NCBI GenBank assembly: GCA_035610365.1
Contig: CM069435.1
Location: 88,817,389-88,881,388, forward strand
Origin: Aquatica leii
Taxonomy: Eukaryota > Arthropoda > Insecta > Coleoptera > Lampyridae
Direction: 5' to 3'
DNA: 64,000 bases
Part shown: positions 1 through 10,131 of the stretch, piece by piece
How positions within the stretch are numbered: position 1 is the stretch's first letter
Layout of the letters: every line of letters begins with the position of its first letter
Notes under the pieces: generated by a model
Told to the model about the DNA's origin: nothing
The model's input: only the letters and a program-made list of their open reading frames with translations
Database searches by the model: none
Made by a program: the position numbers and the translations under genes

Positions 1-669
1 AGTAACAGGAGAGCAAGACTGCGGAAACAATTAGCATCGACGTCTTCCACATCGTATACGCCTTTAGTCCCTAATCCGTACTCGAGCACTTCAACATCTT
101 ACACTTCAATTGGACCAATTTCGGAAAGTACATTTGCAACATCAAGCGCGCAAAGTAAAACCTCATTTTTTCATATTTACCAAGTCTTTAAAATATTTTT
201 GCAGTGCCCGAATTGTACCCGCCCCATACACACGGCCACGCTTCGCCTAATTTACCTTTAACGTCTCAGACGCACAATGCGTATCAACCGCAACCTCTGT
301 ACTCGACTCCAAATGTAATGCCAGCAACCACAAGCGTCATTGACAGTGTAAACCATAACAGTTTTAAAGAAGAAGGCCCAGTTTACGCTACCAACAACAA
401 TTTGACAAACTTACTGGTTCCCAATAATGGTACTCGTTTACTAATTCAACGAAATTATAATTACACTTAAACTTTTAGTACCCAGCAACGGAACCGAATC
501 ACCTTGTCGAAACGAATGGATCGTCACCAGTAACTCAAGTTCCACAGATGCTAGCGCCAATTTTGGAGCTTCCCAAACTGTTAGTCATACACCCGGAATA
601 CACGGTTACACAACCCACACGCCGAAGACTTTCGGTCATCACCAACCTTTTTACGGTTGGTACTCTTAA
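1..669 (+). CDS. Pax group III (paired/gooseberry-type) homeobox transcription factor, last three exons
   Basis: The first codons read SNRRARLRKQ, the C-terminal end of helix 3 of a paired-class homeodomain, so the window opens inside the homeobox exon. I join three exons: 1-154, 205-429 and 479-669. Introns 155-204 (50 nt) and 430-478 (49 nt) have GT-AG ends; the phases agree (A|TG at the first junction, G|TA at the second), and the 190 codons end in TAA at 667-669. The tail is Ser/Thr/Tyr/Asn/Pro-rich and ends HHQPFYGWYS, as expected of a transactivation region. Proteins of this group are nuclear DNA-binding segmentation and neural patterning factors. The paired domain and the diagnostic homeodomain residue 50 lie outside the window, so paired, gooseberry and gooseberry-neuro cannot be separated; RKQL after the homeodomain leans towards gooseberry. 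Family call is firm, paralogue is not. Confidence 0.85.
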
Positions 670-776
670 ACTGCTACGTTTTCTATTTTGTTTTCACGGG
701 TGACTTTGTGATAGTAGTGAAATTTCGAACCAGTGCCGTTGGATGTGAGATGAGATGAGACTATTTTTGAAATAAA
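670..776 (+). terminator. 3' UTR and polyadenylation signal of the Pax gene
   Basis: The stop codon is followed by about 100 nt of unique sequence and a canonical AATAAA at 771-776, the first in this orientation after the stop. The cleavage site is probably 10-30 nt further on. Confidence 0.6.
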
Positions 777-904
777 AAAGTTATGTCGTTCTAATTTTAC
801 TGATATGTGGGTATCGTAGTTTTAGTTATTGAATCTTAAAGCACGAATAGAGTATTTTACATTTTTTGTTGTACTTTACTTTCAAAATTTAAAAAAAATT
901 AACA

Positions 905-2655
905 AATTTAATCTAGGCGACACACTTTACTTAACTTAAAGTTCAAAATTAAGAATAAAGATGAATATCCAATTAACCAAAGCTTTTAAAGAATATGCAA
1001 TACATAAAAAACTTAAATACAAAAAAAATATAGAAGTAGAAGGTTATTATTGCCAAAATTTTCAGAAAATCAGAGTTTAGGCAACACACACTGCATTTAT
1101 ACATATTTGAAAACTATATTGAAAGGAGTTTAATTAAAATTGAAATAATAAAAACCTTTACAGCTTTCAACTGAAAAGTTAGGCAACACACACGGTTTAA
1201 TGACAACAAAAATTGACTATATGACAAAAATGTTTGTTGCAAAAATGCTATTTGTAAGTCGTAGTTTAGGCAACACACACACCATTAATTAATGAGAGAG
1301 TAGAATTGAAACTCGTACAATTAAGCTTTCATTCTTTTATAATTAAATCTTAGAGAGCACAACGATTTAAAATATGTCTCAAGTACGACAAAGATGCCCT
1401 ACAAAAATCGTCTAAAGCGTCTTAATTATAGTTAGGCCTCATACACAACATTTATAACTTTTAAAAGCGTCAAAATTGAAAACTAAAACTAGGCAACGTG
1501 CACGATTAAAAAAAGTTTGCAAGTGCGAAAAAACTAGACTGGATGAGAAAAATTAAGTTTCCGTTGTAAACATTTTACAGGACTTTTAAATAAGGTAAGC
1601 AAAAACATACAATCCAAAAACAAATGTCGTAAATGAAAAAAGAATTGACTTTATCAGAAAAATAGATTCCGATGCAAGTCTTCTAAAACATCCAAAGCAC
1701 AGCTTAGGCAACACACGCAACATTCATAAATATTTAAAAACGTCAAAATTAAACTAAAGATTTGAAACTCGAATAAATTGTTTTAACGTCTTAAAACTGA
1801 AGCTTAGGCAACACACATAATAAAGAAAAATGTGAGAAATTCCAAGAATATTGACGGCGTACAAGAATAGTTTATATTACGAAAATTTTCAAAAAGCACT
1901 ATTTATAAAAAAAGTTGATTGCAGTTGCAATAAACTTCTTAATAATTGCTTAGGCAACACACACAACCTTCATACACTTTTGAAATCATCAAATTAAAAA
2001 CTTTAATTAAGAAACAAAATTCGGGAGAAAAATAGATTTGAATGGACAATTTTTTTAAAGCTTCTTGATCATAGTTTAGGCAACACACTTAACATTTATA
2101 ATCTTAGAAAACATAAACCAATTCCGATCAAAGATTTAAATATTTAAGTAAAACTCAAATAATAAATTCGATAAATGTCTGCAAACTGCAATTAAAAAAA
2201 TAAAGATCAGTACCTTTCAAAACTTTTTAATTATAGCTTAGGCAACACGCTCATCATTCATAAATCTTAAAAAGCATCAAATCTAACCAAAACAAACAAT
2301 TATAAAAAATGTCGCAAATAAGAAAAAAATGACTTTGCGAGAAAAGTTCCCAATTCAAAATTCTTCCAAAGCGTCTAAATCATAGTCTACTTAACACCAT
2401 TGGTAACACACACAAGATTCATAGATATTTGAAAACAAAGCTAAGCGTTAAAATTAAAACTAAAGTTATGCAATACAAGCTATTTATAAAAAAACGTCCT
2501 CAAATGTGGAAAAAGTCGTCTGTCTCAGAAAAATAAAGCTTTTGTTGCATACATTTTTCCAAAACTTATTAATCACAGCTTAGGCAACACGCACAACATT
2601 CATGAGTCTTAAAAAACATCAAATTAATAATTAAATCTAAGCAAAACACATAATT
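905..2655. repeat. Diverged tandem array, core TTAGGCAACACAC, block 1
   Basis: The core (T)TAGGCAACACAC(A)CAACATT recurs at about 1078, 1180, 1265, 1704, 1804, 1950, 2076, 2237 and 2579, with weaker copies near 915, 1430, 1488 and 2396. The core is followed by TCATAAATATTTGAAAAC-like sequence and then an AT-rich stretch with AAAAGTTGACTGCG and GAGAAAAAT sub-motifs. Spacing is irregular at roughly 90-170 bp. Copies are well diverged and have no coding potential. The same family resumes at 13075, 22205 and 24480. Confidence 0.75.
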
Positions 2656-2959
2656 AAAAAAAAACTGGAGTGGTCACCACACGACTTTTTTATAAGCATT
2701 GGTGAAGGAACGTCTACATTTTTTTTAAGGTTATGTTGTCATAAAACCACTTTGAAGTGATATCTACACGTTTGTATTGACTTCCTAGCATACTATAATT
2801 TTTTTTTAAATTTTTCTCTTTGATTCTATTAAGATATAACCGAAATATGGCAAATTGAGCTTATGCTGTCATATCAACTCACCTCTACATTTGTGCGCCT
2901 TGATATTGGTTTCGCTTTTAGTAAATCAGTAAAAATTATTATTTTTAACGTATCTTGCT

Positions 2960-3790
2960 TTCTCTTCAAGACATGGAAAATTAAAAAAAAATCGTCGCAG
3001 GCACGGTTTGAACCTAGATTATATATGAAATTCACTTTAAATGATAAAACAATGATCTAATTGTTATTGTTAAAAAAATTTTTTTATTTGAATAAATTGT
3101 TGGGAATAATTATCTCTACAAGAAACTGTAAAAATAATTCGAAAAATTTACATACGTACAGAATTATATAAGATAAACTGTTAAAAATGGCGGATACACC
3201 CGCTTCTGGTTTCTTTATCAGACTCATCTTTTAATAAAACTGAGAAAATATAAAAACTCAGCTCCATATCAAATTTCAATTTACTAGGACTTTTGGCTCG
3301 AGAGTTATCGTGAGCATATCCATTGATAATGTAAAGAAGATGCAGCACTCCGTGTATAAACAAGTCACAAAAATATAAAAAAATTTTTTTTAATTTTTAA
3401 TGTTTTTTTCCTTTCAAGATATGAAATTAAAAAAAATCGTGGCAGGCAGGATTCGAACTTAGATTATATATGGAATTCACCTTAAATTATATATCAAATA
3501 TGTAATAAACTGTTAATGTTAGAAAATTTTTTTATTTGAATAAATTGTTAGGAACATTTATCTCTATAAGAACCTGTAAAAATAACTCAAATAATTTACA
3601 TTCGTACAAAATTATATAAGAAAAACTGTTAAAAATGGCGAATACACCCACTTCCGGTTTCTTTATCAAAACCGTCTTTTAATGGAACCGAGAGAATATG
3701 AGAAGCCCGCTTTATAGCAAATTTCAAGTTGCTAGGATTTTTTGTTCGAGAGTTATCGTGGGTACATCGTTACACACAGACACACTCAAA
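2960..3790. repeat. Tandem pair of ~400-bp direct repeats, possibly tRNA-derived SINEs
   Basis: Copy A (about 2960-3365) and copy B (about 3400-3790) share the same order of blocks. These are a GTCGCAGGCACGG / GTGGCAGGCAGG block, TTGAATAAATTGTTGGGAA, an AACTGTTAAAAATGGCG block (3178, 3626), a TTTCTTTATCA block, and GCTCGAGAGTTATCGTG / GTTCGAGAGTTATCGTG. On the - strand each copy contains a B-box-like string (GGTTCAAACC in A, GTTCGAATCC in B) followed by a TGCCTG block, as in tRNA-derived SINE heads. I found no clear A box. The duplication is plain; the SINE origin is an inference. Confidence 0.55.
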
Positions 3791-4306
3791 TTTTTTTTCT
3801 CAAAAATACTTTTTTCTGTTTCAAAAGACCTTGAAACGTAAAATTATGCAAAAAAAGTTTTTTGAAAAAACTCAATCAAAAAGGTTAAAATCAAAAGAAG
3901 AAGTATGCTAGGTTTTAGAAAATGGAAAACAATCTACGAATGACAAAATAGAAGCAAGAGAAGACAAATTAGAAGATAAATCAAATTAACTGCCATGGTG
4001 AAGGAAGTGTCACAAGCAAAGATTTCTTTAATTGAAAAACTCTTTGGTTAACGTAGTACAAGCAGTTTAAAACGCTACTGGTTGGAGCAACAAGCGACGT
4101 CTTTAATAGTGACCTTACGTGAAAAACCGCCAGGAATGTTGCAGACTGTTCTTGTCCACCTCCAAAAAAATTACGAGCTTTTAATTTCAGGTTTATATAT
4201 AACATATAGAGATGCACATGTTCAACAGATGTATCAACCCCTAATAAAAAATTGAGTTCAAAAAGCTGCAGAAAGTCTTCAAGAGTTCGATGCTAACATC
4301 GCCAGA

Positions 4307-4606
4307 TTGACATGGCTAGCGTATCCTACAGCACTAAATACCTTCCTGGAGCAATGGGCTATTCATGGCCGTCGAGACAGTGAAACGCAGCAAACTCTAA
4401 GTATAGCTCGACCTAAGACGTTGGATGGCGTTATAGTGCATGCCTTACAGTTTGAACCAGCAAAGCAAGCATCGCACCAAGACGGTCATAAACTCTACTG
4501 TGCTGCAAAAGTACCCCTGCAGACACTAAGAAGCATCGAAGAAATAGTGCAACAAATACTTCGGAAAAAAGGAATGGCGATTTTGATCGGCGGTAAAATA
4601 GGTTAG
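4307..4606 (+). pseudogene. gag-like remnant of the Gypsy element
   Basis: A 99-codon open segment lies just upstream of the protease remnant. It has the residues TFLEQWAIHGRR and ends with VPLQTLRSIEEIVQQIL, which resembles the end of a gag capsid region followed by basic sequence. No CCHC zinc knuckle survives. The assignment rests mostly on its position and is tentative. Confidence 0.4.
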
Positions 4607-4746
4607 AAACGACGACACCGTGCTAAACCTAAAAAAACAAGACGAGCGTTCAAAAACTTGGAACAAGTTGAGCAAAAAAACCAAACTTAACTTTATCTAG
4701 TCATGCATCAAAAATTACTATTGCAATTGCATCGCTTGTAAAGCAA

Positions 4747-5112
4747 TTGCACTTCATTTATCTCGATGGAAAAATCAATGAACGAAGTGTTCAGTTACTA
4801 GTTGACACGAGGGTGACCAGGGCCATCATTTGTCCTGACATGTTATTAGAAAATGAGAAAACAGTGCGACTTCGAACGATGACGGGTGAAGAAATACATA
4901 CTCACGGACAAGTAAAAGTCACCATTGGTTTGGGAAATGAACTACTTGACCATCAAGTACTGGTAGCTGACATCACAGAAGAAGTTATCCTAAGAATAGA
5001 CATTATAAAGAAGTATGGGTTCCATTTGGATATGAAAAACGATGTCTTAAAGATCGATGGTAAAGAAATCTTTTTTCATTCGACAGAGAAAGAAACCGCG
5101 CTAGTCTTATAG
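4747..5112 (+). pseudogene. Retroviral-type aspartic protease remnant
   Basis: This is 121 open codons. QLLVDTRVTRAIICP matches the active-site loop of retropepsins, which is normally LVDTGAT; here the Gly after Asp-Thr is Arg and the next Ala is Val, so activity is not expected. Downstream VTIGLGNELLDHQVLVADI and a hydrophobic-Arg-Ile-Asp segment (ILRIDIIKKYG) correspond to the flap and the ILG-type motif, where Gly-Xaa-Asp would be usual. No Met is needed, as in the element this would be part of a polyprotein. Confidence 0.7.
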
Positions 5113-5446
5113 AATAAAGACGCGACACCGCCTGAAACGACTGAAAGCGTGGTAATGGAAAGCTCCGAGAAGGCTACATTTAATTATCGAAACAATAGAG
5201 GGCGATGTGGTTGAAAAAGAATTACTAGTGGGGAGAACACAATGCGAGTAAAAATACGATGCAAGTAAGAATTTTAAACGTCAACACAGATTAAGTAACG
5301 TTAAAAAAAAAGACCGTTGTAAACCAATACACGCCAGTATCTCAAATTATGGGATGCGGAAATCCTAATAAAGCTACGAAGAAATTGAAAATATAATTAC
5401 GGATATGGAAAGAGAAGTAGTGATTCAACTTTCAAATAGTCTATGA

Positions 5447-5560
5447 GTATCCCTAGTAGTGCTAGTAAAGAAGAAAGGTCGATCAGCGAAGTTTTGCGTA
5501 AGCTACAGTCAGCTTAACAACGTGATCAAAACGGGCAGCTACTCTTTATCGAGAATTGAC
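5447..5560 (+). pseudogene. Reverse transcriptase fragment (fingers region) of the Gypsy element
   Basis: Read from 5447, 38 codons give VSLVVLVKKKGRSAKFCV and then YSQLNNVIKTGSYSLSRID. This is the conserved SPVVLVKKKDG ... FCVDYRxLN ... YPLPRID block of Ty3/Gypsy RT. The catalytic YxDD motif is not found downstream, and the next recognisable sequence already belongs to the pre-integrase region. Confidence 0.8.
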
Positions 5561-5934
5561 GTGCCTTTTCACCTTGGATTTGAAGAGTGCTTGTTGGTAG
5601 GTTGAATCGGAACTAAGCAGAAGTGTCAAGTCTATAAAACACTTCTACAAATATTTGTATTAAGGTTTTTTTTTTTACTAAAGACAGACCACGCCGCATT
5701 GAAAAGGTTATGCATTGTCCAGAAGACCATGTCCGTCAGACAGCAGCTATTGTCCGCGATTTGAAGATAAGATCAAATGCTTCTGGTGAACTGCTACGGT
5801 AGATGACGAGTAGGAACCTGAGCAGTTGTGTCGCAAACAAGAAAATGATACTGAAATAAAGGTACTCTTGAGTTGAAAAGCTAACAATCGACGACCAACT
5901 TGGGAAGCGAATGCTTTGAACAAAAACATCAAAG

Positions 5935-6720
5935 CATACTGGGCGCAGTGGGACTTTTTGAGAGTGAGAGGGTCTAGGACACAGAAAAGAAACTGCATTT
6001 GGTAGTGCCAAAAAAACGAGTGTCAGAGGTGTTGCAGCATTTGGACGATACTACATCAGGAGGACACTTTGGCGCAAAGAAAACATTAGAGAAAAATTTT
6101 ACTGGGTAAACTGCAAAAAAGACGTCATGGAATGGTGCCGTAAGTGTACGGTCTGCGCATCAGATCCAGCAAAAAACCGCAAAGAAACAATAACGATTGG
6201 CATCGCAAGGCCGCTTCCAGAATCTGACACAAAACACAAATAGATCTTAGTAGCAATAGATTACTTTACAAAATCGACGAAGACTTACGCCATACCCAAT
6301 CGAGATGCTGTTACAGTCGCAGGCGTATTAGTGAAACAGTTTTTCTGCCGGTTTCGAATTCCGTTGGAATCAAATTCCGACCAAGGCAGCAACTGTTTCA
6401 AAAAGTTTTCCCACTGCTGGAAATTAGGAAAACTATGACGACTCCTCTCCATCCAACAATGGGAAAATACATAACCAAAGTAGTGTCCGAACATCAAAGA
6501 GATTGGGATCAGTACTTGCACCTTATAAACAAAGTACATGAAACGGTTTTAAAAACACACAAAATGAAAGCCAGATATAACGTCAAGGCACAAAACAGTG
6601 GGTTTTAACGGGGCGACATAGTCTGGTTGTATAATCACCAAAGACGACGTGGTGCGTCTCCGAAGCCGCAGAGGCAATGGAAGGACCTTTATAAAGTTAC
6701 AAACACGAAAGAATTACGCT
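5935..6720 (+). pseudogene. Integrase remnant of the Gypsy element (HHCC, D-D core, C-terminal domain)
   Basis: Pieces in changing frames read YWAQWDF, then VVPKKRVSEVLQHLDDTTSG with GGHFGAKKTLE (His-His half of the zinc domain), then DVMEWCRKCTVCAS (Cys-x2-Cys half). They continue with VAIDYFTKSTKTYAIPN (first catalytic Asp), NSDQGSN (second Asp), TTPLHPTMGK, and the C-terminal RGDIVWLYNHQRRRGASPK. The glutamate of the DDE triad cannot be placed with confidence. The C-terminal segment is typical of the DNA-binding end of Gypsy integrases. Several stops and frameshifts make it non-functional. Confidence 0.85.
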
Positions 6721-7330
6721 ATTGCATATTGTGTGAGCACAGAGGGGTTGCAGTCGTATTTAAGAAGTTTTGATGGCTAGGTGAACTACGAAAACAGCTA
6801 CCGGCGGTCGGCAAAATCTTAGCTTTGTTTTCTATCTGGTCACCAATAGGTACTCACGTACAAAGCCGTCATGCGAAAAGCTGTTCCGAGCATTCTCAAA
6901 GAAGATTAAGATATTGGCAGAACCCAAGCTAGGTTTGTAGCTTAGATCAACTGGATAGCAGGACAGTTCGAACTATGTTGGAGGTCATTTTTCGAGGAAC
7001 AGACGTGCAAGTGTTGATCTGTAGTTACCATCCAAGTAGAATATCGGGTCATTCGGAAAGTCCATTATTTGGTACTTTTATGCTTTAGGAGTGGACATAA
7101 CTGCCGCTATCACCACAATCCTTTCTACCAGTGTCGCATCCAACTTCCTGTCCTAGGACAGAACAGTCTTAAGGAGGAAGCAATTACCTAAAAACGTGGA
7201 ACATTTTGTATGCAGATAACGGGAGAATATATCTTCGAAGGACGATCGAGTCCAGTTTTTCGAATCGAGTCGGAAGAAGTGTTAAGAAAACTGTCAGTTT
7301 ACATAAATATAGTGCATGTGTAAATAATAA

Positions 7331-7604
7331 TACAACAACTTGTAAATGTACGTGTTGTTAGCATAAACAAAGACTAGTTTTAGATAAATAAAAAATGCGA
7401 ACAGTAAATACCGAGTGACAGCAATATTTAAATTAATGTAAGTTATTTTTCTTAAATATCGTTATATTTAATTAATTACGTTTGGTTTTAATTGCGTAAA
7501 TATTTAGTTTTTTAAATAAATTAATTTTTAAATTTTTTACAGTATGTTAATCAGGTTTTACAAACAGTGACTTTTTCGTAGAATTGATTGACCATTTTGT
7601 GGTT
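7331..7604. other. AT-rich non-coding sequence between the Gypsy remnant and the hAT element
   Basis: AT-rich, with several AATAAA-like strings and TTTTTTACAG near 7545. It may contain part of a decayed LTR, but no second copy was found to prove it. No gene is visible. Confidence 0.4.
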
Positions 7605-7612
7605 GATGTACC

Positions 7613-8267
7613 CAGTGGTGTTGTGCTTATTTTTTTTTACCGGAACGCGTATATATAATTATATAGACAGGGCCAATGTGAGTAGGCGGCCGCTCTGTGC
7701 GGTCTCATGTCTCATGTTTAAAACATCTAACAATACTGGAAACCAACATCTGGAAATTCGAGTTCACAACAAATGTATAATAACAATTCTAAGCATTACT
7801 TGCAGGCCCATTTGGGTATGGCAATAAACTATGAGACCGTGGGCCACTTGCATTAAAATTTATGTATGAAATCTTTACTTTTTTAAAATTTTATATTTTT
7901 TTCTTCTAATGTTTATTATAAATAAAGTTTAATTCCCGTTGAACCGGTTCAAAAAAACCGGTTCACGTATTTGTTTCGGTTCGGTTCGAGTTCCGGTTCA
8001 GCAGAAAAAAAACCTTCCGGACTCCGGTTCGGAAAAACAAGCCGGTTCGTTCCGGTAAGGGTTCGGTTCAAACCCTTGTTTATAATAATACATATAAAAA
8101 TTCGTCAAAAACTAGAAAAAAAAATCAGCAATTCTTTTTAATTTTTCTTTCAATACGTCAGCCAATTCTCGTTATCAGAAATCATCTTTAGTTCCGGAAC
8201 GCGTTCCTGTCCAAAAAGGAAGTACCGGAACGACGTTTCGGAGCGTTCCGGCTCGACAACACCACTG
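7613..8267. mobile_element. Non-autonomous hAT element with 12-bp TIRs and 8-bp target duplication
   Basis: The left end starts CAGTGGTGTTGT at 7613 and the right end finishes with its exact reverse complement ACAACACCACTG at 8267. The element is flanked by a perfect 8-bp direct repeat, GATGTACC, at 7605-7612 and 8268-8275. CAGTGG-type ends and 8-bp duplications are the hallmarks of hAT transposons. At 655 bp with no transposase reading frame it needs a transposase from elsewhere. Subterminal CCGGAACG motifs face inward from both ends, and the interior holds a GGTTC/CCGGTTC-rich stretch at about 7935-8075 which includes the palindrome ACCGGTT. Such subterminal motifs are known binding sites for hAT transposases. 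Confidence 0.92.
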
Positions 8268-8275
8268 GATGTACC

Positions 8276-9985
8276 ATGTTTAGTCTTAAGCATTATTAAT
8301 TATATTAACTTTTCAGATATTTTTAGTGTATCCAAGATCATTATTAATATTTTAGATTCAGTCGACTATAATTATTTAGCCTTCAGCTTCTTTCACAATC
8401 ATGGTTACTGTTTACATTACTAAATAATTGTTTGACTAAATGTTTTTATCGATTGGAATCTATACGGCCATTTTGTTACGTTCTCTCGTTGTTAGCTGTT
8501 TACTTTTTTTTACCTAATTTTTTCGACAGTGGGTTCGTATGTAACCTTGGTGTTTACGAACCAAGGATTTAACCGGTACGTGAAGAGTTGCACTAGTTTT
8601 TTTTAAACCCTAATATCGTTTTTAACCACGCCTATTCACTGACATGTCAACTAGTCGTAGTGACGTGATTTTTACCAGCAAATCTCGCTGGATAAAAAAA
8701 GGTTGATAACAACGATGCCCCGTTGCTGTATCATTTAAATTCTTGCAGTTGTAGGAAAAAAAACTTTTGTAACAATTGTAAGTACCGGTTAGAACTGACA
8801 GTTACTGTCACGCCGTGTGCTTTGTAACCGTCGTTTGATTTTGTGCGTAATCTTTTGTGAAAGACTAGGTATTTGAGTAATTTTGCATTAAGTTATTGAA
8901 GTTATTTCGCGTTTTCAAATTCATTCTAATTGGTATTTATTAAGTACATGTTTAGTGTGTATGCACTTGAATCATTTAGGTCGATTTTGTTGTCATACGT
9001 TTAAAGTACACTTTATAATTTATTAGTTTCGTCAGTAATTAGTTATTGGTTTCATATGTTTAGATTGAACTTTTATATCCCAGTACGCTAGTTTGTTTTG
9101 GTTATTTACATTTTAATTATTTAGCGGTTTATTGTGAGAAATCTCACTCCTCAAACTCACGCGTACTGCGTTTTGATTTAATTTTGGAGCAATAACGTTC
9201 GATGGCAGAGTCATAGTATAAGTTACTGTGTATAAAAGATAATTGTAAATAAGTTATAACGATGGCTTACTTACTTTGAATATAAAGCTATAGCAGCCCT
9301 ATAGCCTATAGGCCTGTCGATGCATTTGTGAGAATTATATTAAAGTGTTCTCTTACATTTTTTTTTGTACCATTAATAAAACTTTCAATTAACGGCACTT
9401 ACGATTTATTGGTTTTAATTATATTAAAGACAAATTGTCATAGTTTTTTATATTTTTTTATAATAACATCGTCAAATTAAATCAAGCCAGTTGTATTAAG
9501 ATTTTTGATTTTATTGTTACGGAATGTTGCTTTTTTAATATATTGAAGTGAAACTTCTTTGTCGTTTGTGACAGGTAGTACTGAAAAGATTACACTTAAA
9601 TATCATTTCAGGTTATTAAATTTTCTTTTTTTTTATTTATTCATGAAAGAGTAAAATGTTCCTGGGATTCTTTCATTTTAAATTAACTGAGCACTGTTTT
9701 ATCTTATATTAATGATGTTTTATATGCTATATAATGTAACGAATTTTATTATTAAAAACTAATTTATTTAAACGACTAAAAATATGTTTTACTTATACTA
9801 GAAATATGTACACTTGTAAATTAACCGAACTAATGAAATCTAATAATATTTAATAAAAACACTTACACTAATTAAGATAAGATAAACTCCGCGGATAGCT
9901 TCACACATATTTATGTAGACACACGCAACTTATTTATTTCAATTTGAATGATCTTCTTAACACTGCTGTATTCGTATTTCGGCAA
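8276..9985. other. AT-rich non-coding stretch downstream (- strand) of the heat-shock promoter
   Basis: No convincing reading frame on either strand. A GAAGTGAAACTTCTTT motif at 9545-9560 repeats the ends of the inverted-repeat element at 17930-18880 and may mark another decayed end of that family. If the promoter at 9990 is used, this is the first part of its transcript. A GTAAGT donor candidate lies about 120 nt from the start, at 9868-9863, and the short frame starting near 9912 (- strand) has only 22 codons. Confidence 0.4.
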
Positions 9986-9987
9986 TA

Positions 9988-10131
9988 ACTGACCTACGAT
10001 TTGTTTCGTCGGTATATATACACATAAGGAAATCCTTTTCGAGTGTTCCCTATTTTTCGGTATATCTTCTAGAAGATGGATAACAGCTTCTAGAAGGCTC
10101 TTGCATTTGCAAATAACTTCTCGAACGTTTC
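9988..10131 (-). promoter_or_regulatory. Heat-shock-type promoter: HSE cluster, TATA box and initiator
   Basis: Reading the - strand, three heat-shock elements precede a TATA box and an arthropod initiator. Two perfect cTTCtaGAAg units lie at 10066-10075 and 10087-10096. A TTCTCGAACGTTTC unit lies at 10118-10131, and a weaker gapped GAA pair at about 10034-10050. TATATATA is at 10020-10013 and TCAGT at 9992-9988. The A of TCAGT (9990) lies 30 bp from the first T of the TATA box, and the HSEs fall at about -45 to -140, as in insect hsp70-type promoters. HSEs bind trimeric HSF. No chaperone coding sequence follows, so the transcript is unknown: a non-coding RNA, a lost gene or a transposon-borne promoter are all possible. 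Confidence 0.65.

Larger units (their letters stand above)
3950..7330 (+). mobile_element. Decayed Ty3/Gypsy LTR retrotransposon (gag-like, protease, RT, integrase remnants)
   Basis: Ordered remnants on the + strand give the gag - PR - RT - IN layout of Ty3/Gypsy elements. They are a gag-like open segment at 4307-4606, an aspartic protease segment at 4747-5112, an RT fragment at 5447-5560, the pre-integrase linker reading YWAQWDF near 5939, and integrase pieces from about 5999 to 6720. Frames are broken many times by stops and small indels, and most of the RT and the RNase H are missing. I could not identify paired LTRs, a primer-binding site or a polypurine tract, so both boundaries are approximate. 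The element is inactive. Confidence 0.85.

Noticed and set aside
2990-3460. tRNA gene suggested by the GTTCGAATCC B box
   Set aside because: No cloverleaf could be traced; only a B-box-like string within a duplicated repeat.
8530-8575. Short hairpin CCTTGGT...ACCAAGG as a possible miRNA precursor
   Set aside because: The stem is only about 8 bp, too short for a pre-miRNA and likely to occur by chance.
8276-9985. Search for an HSP70 or small HSP gene downstream of the heat-shock promoter
   Set aside because: No frame with chaperone motifs on the - strand; the first AUG gives only a 22-codon frame.
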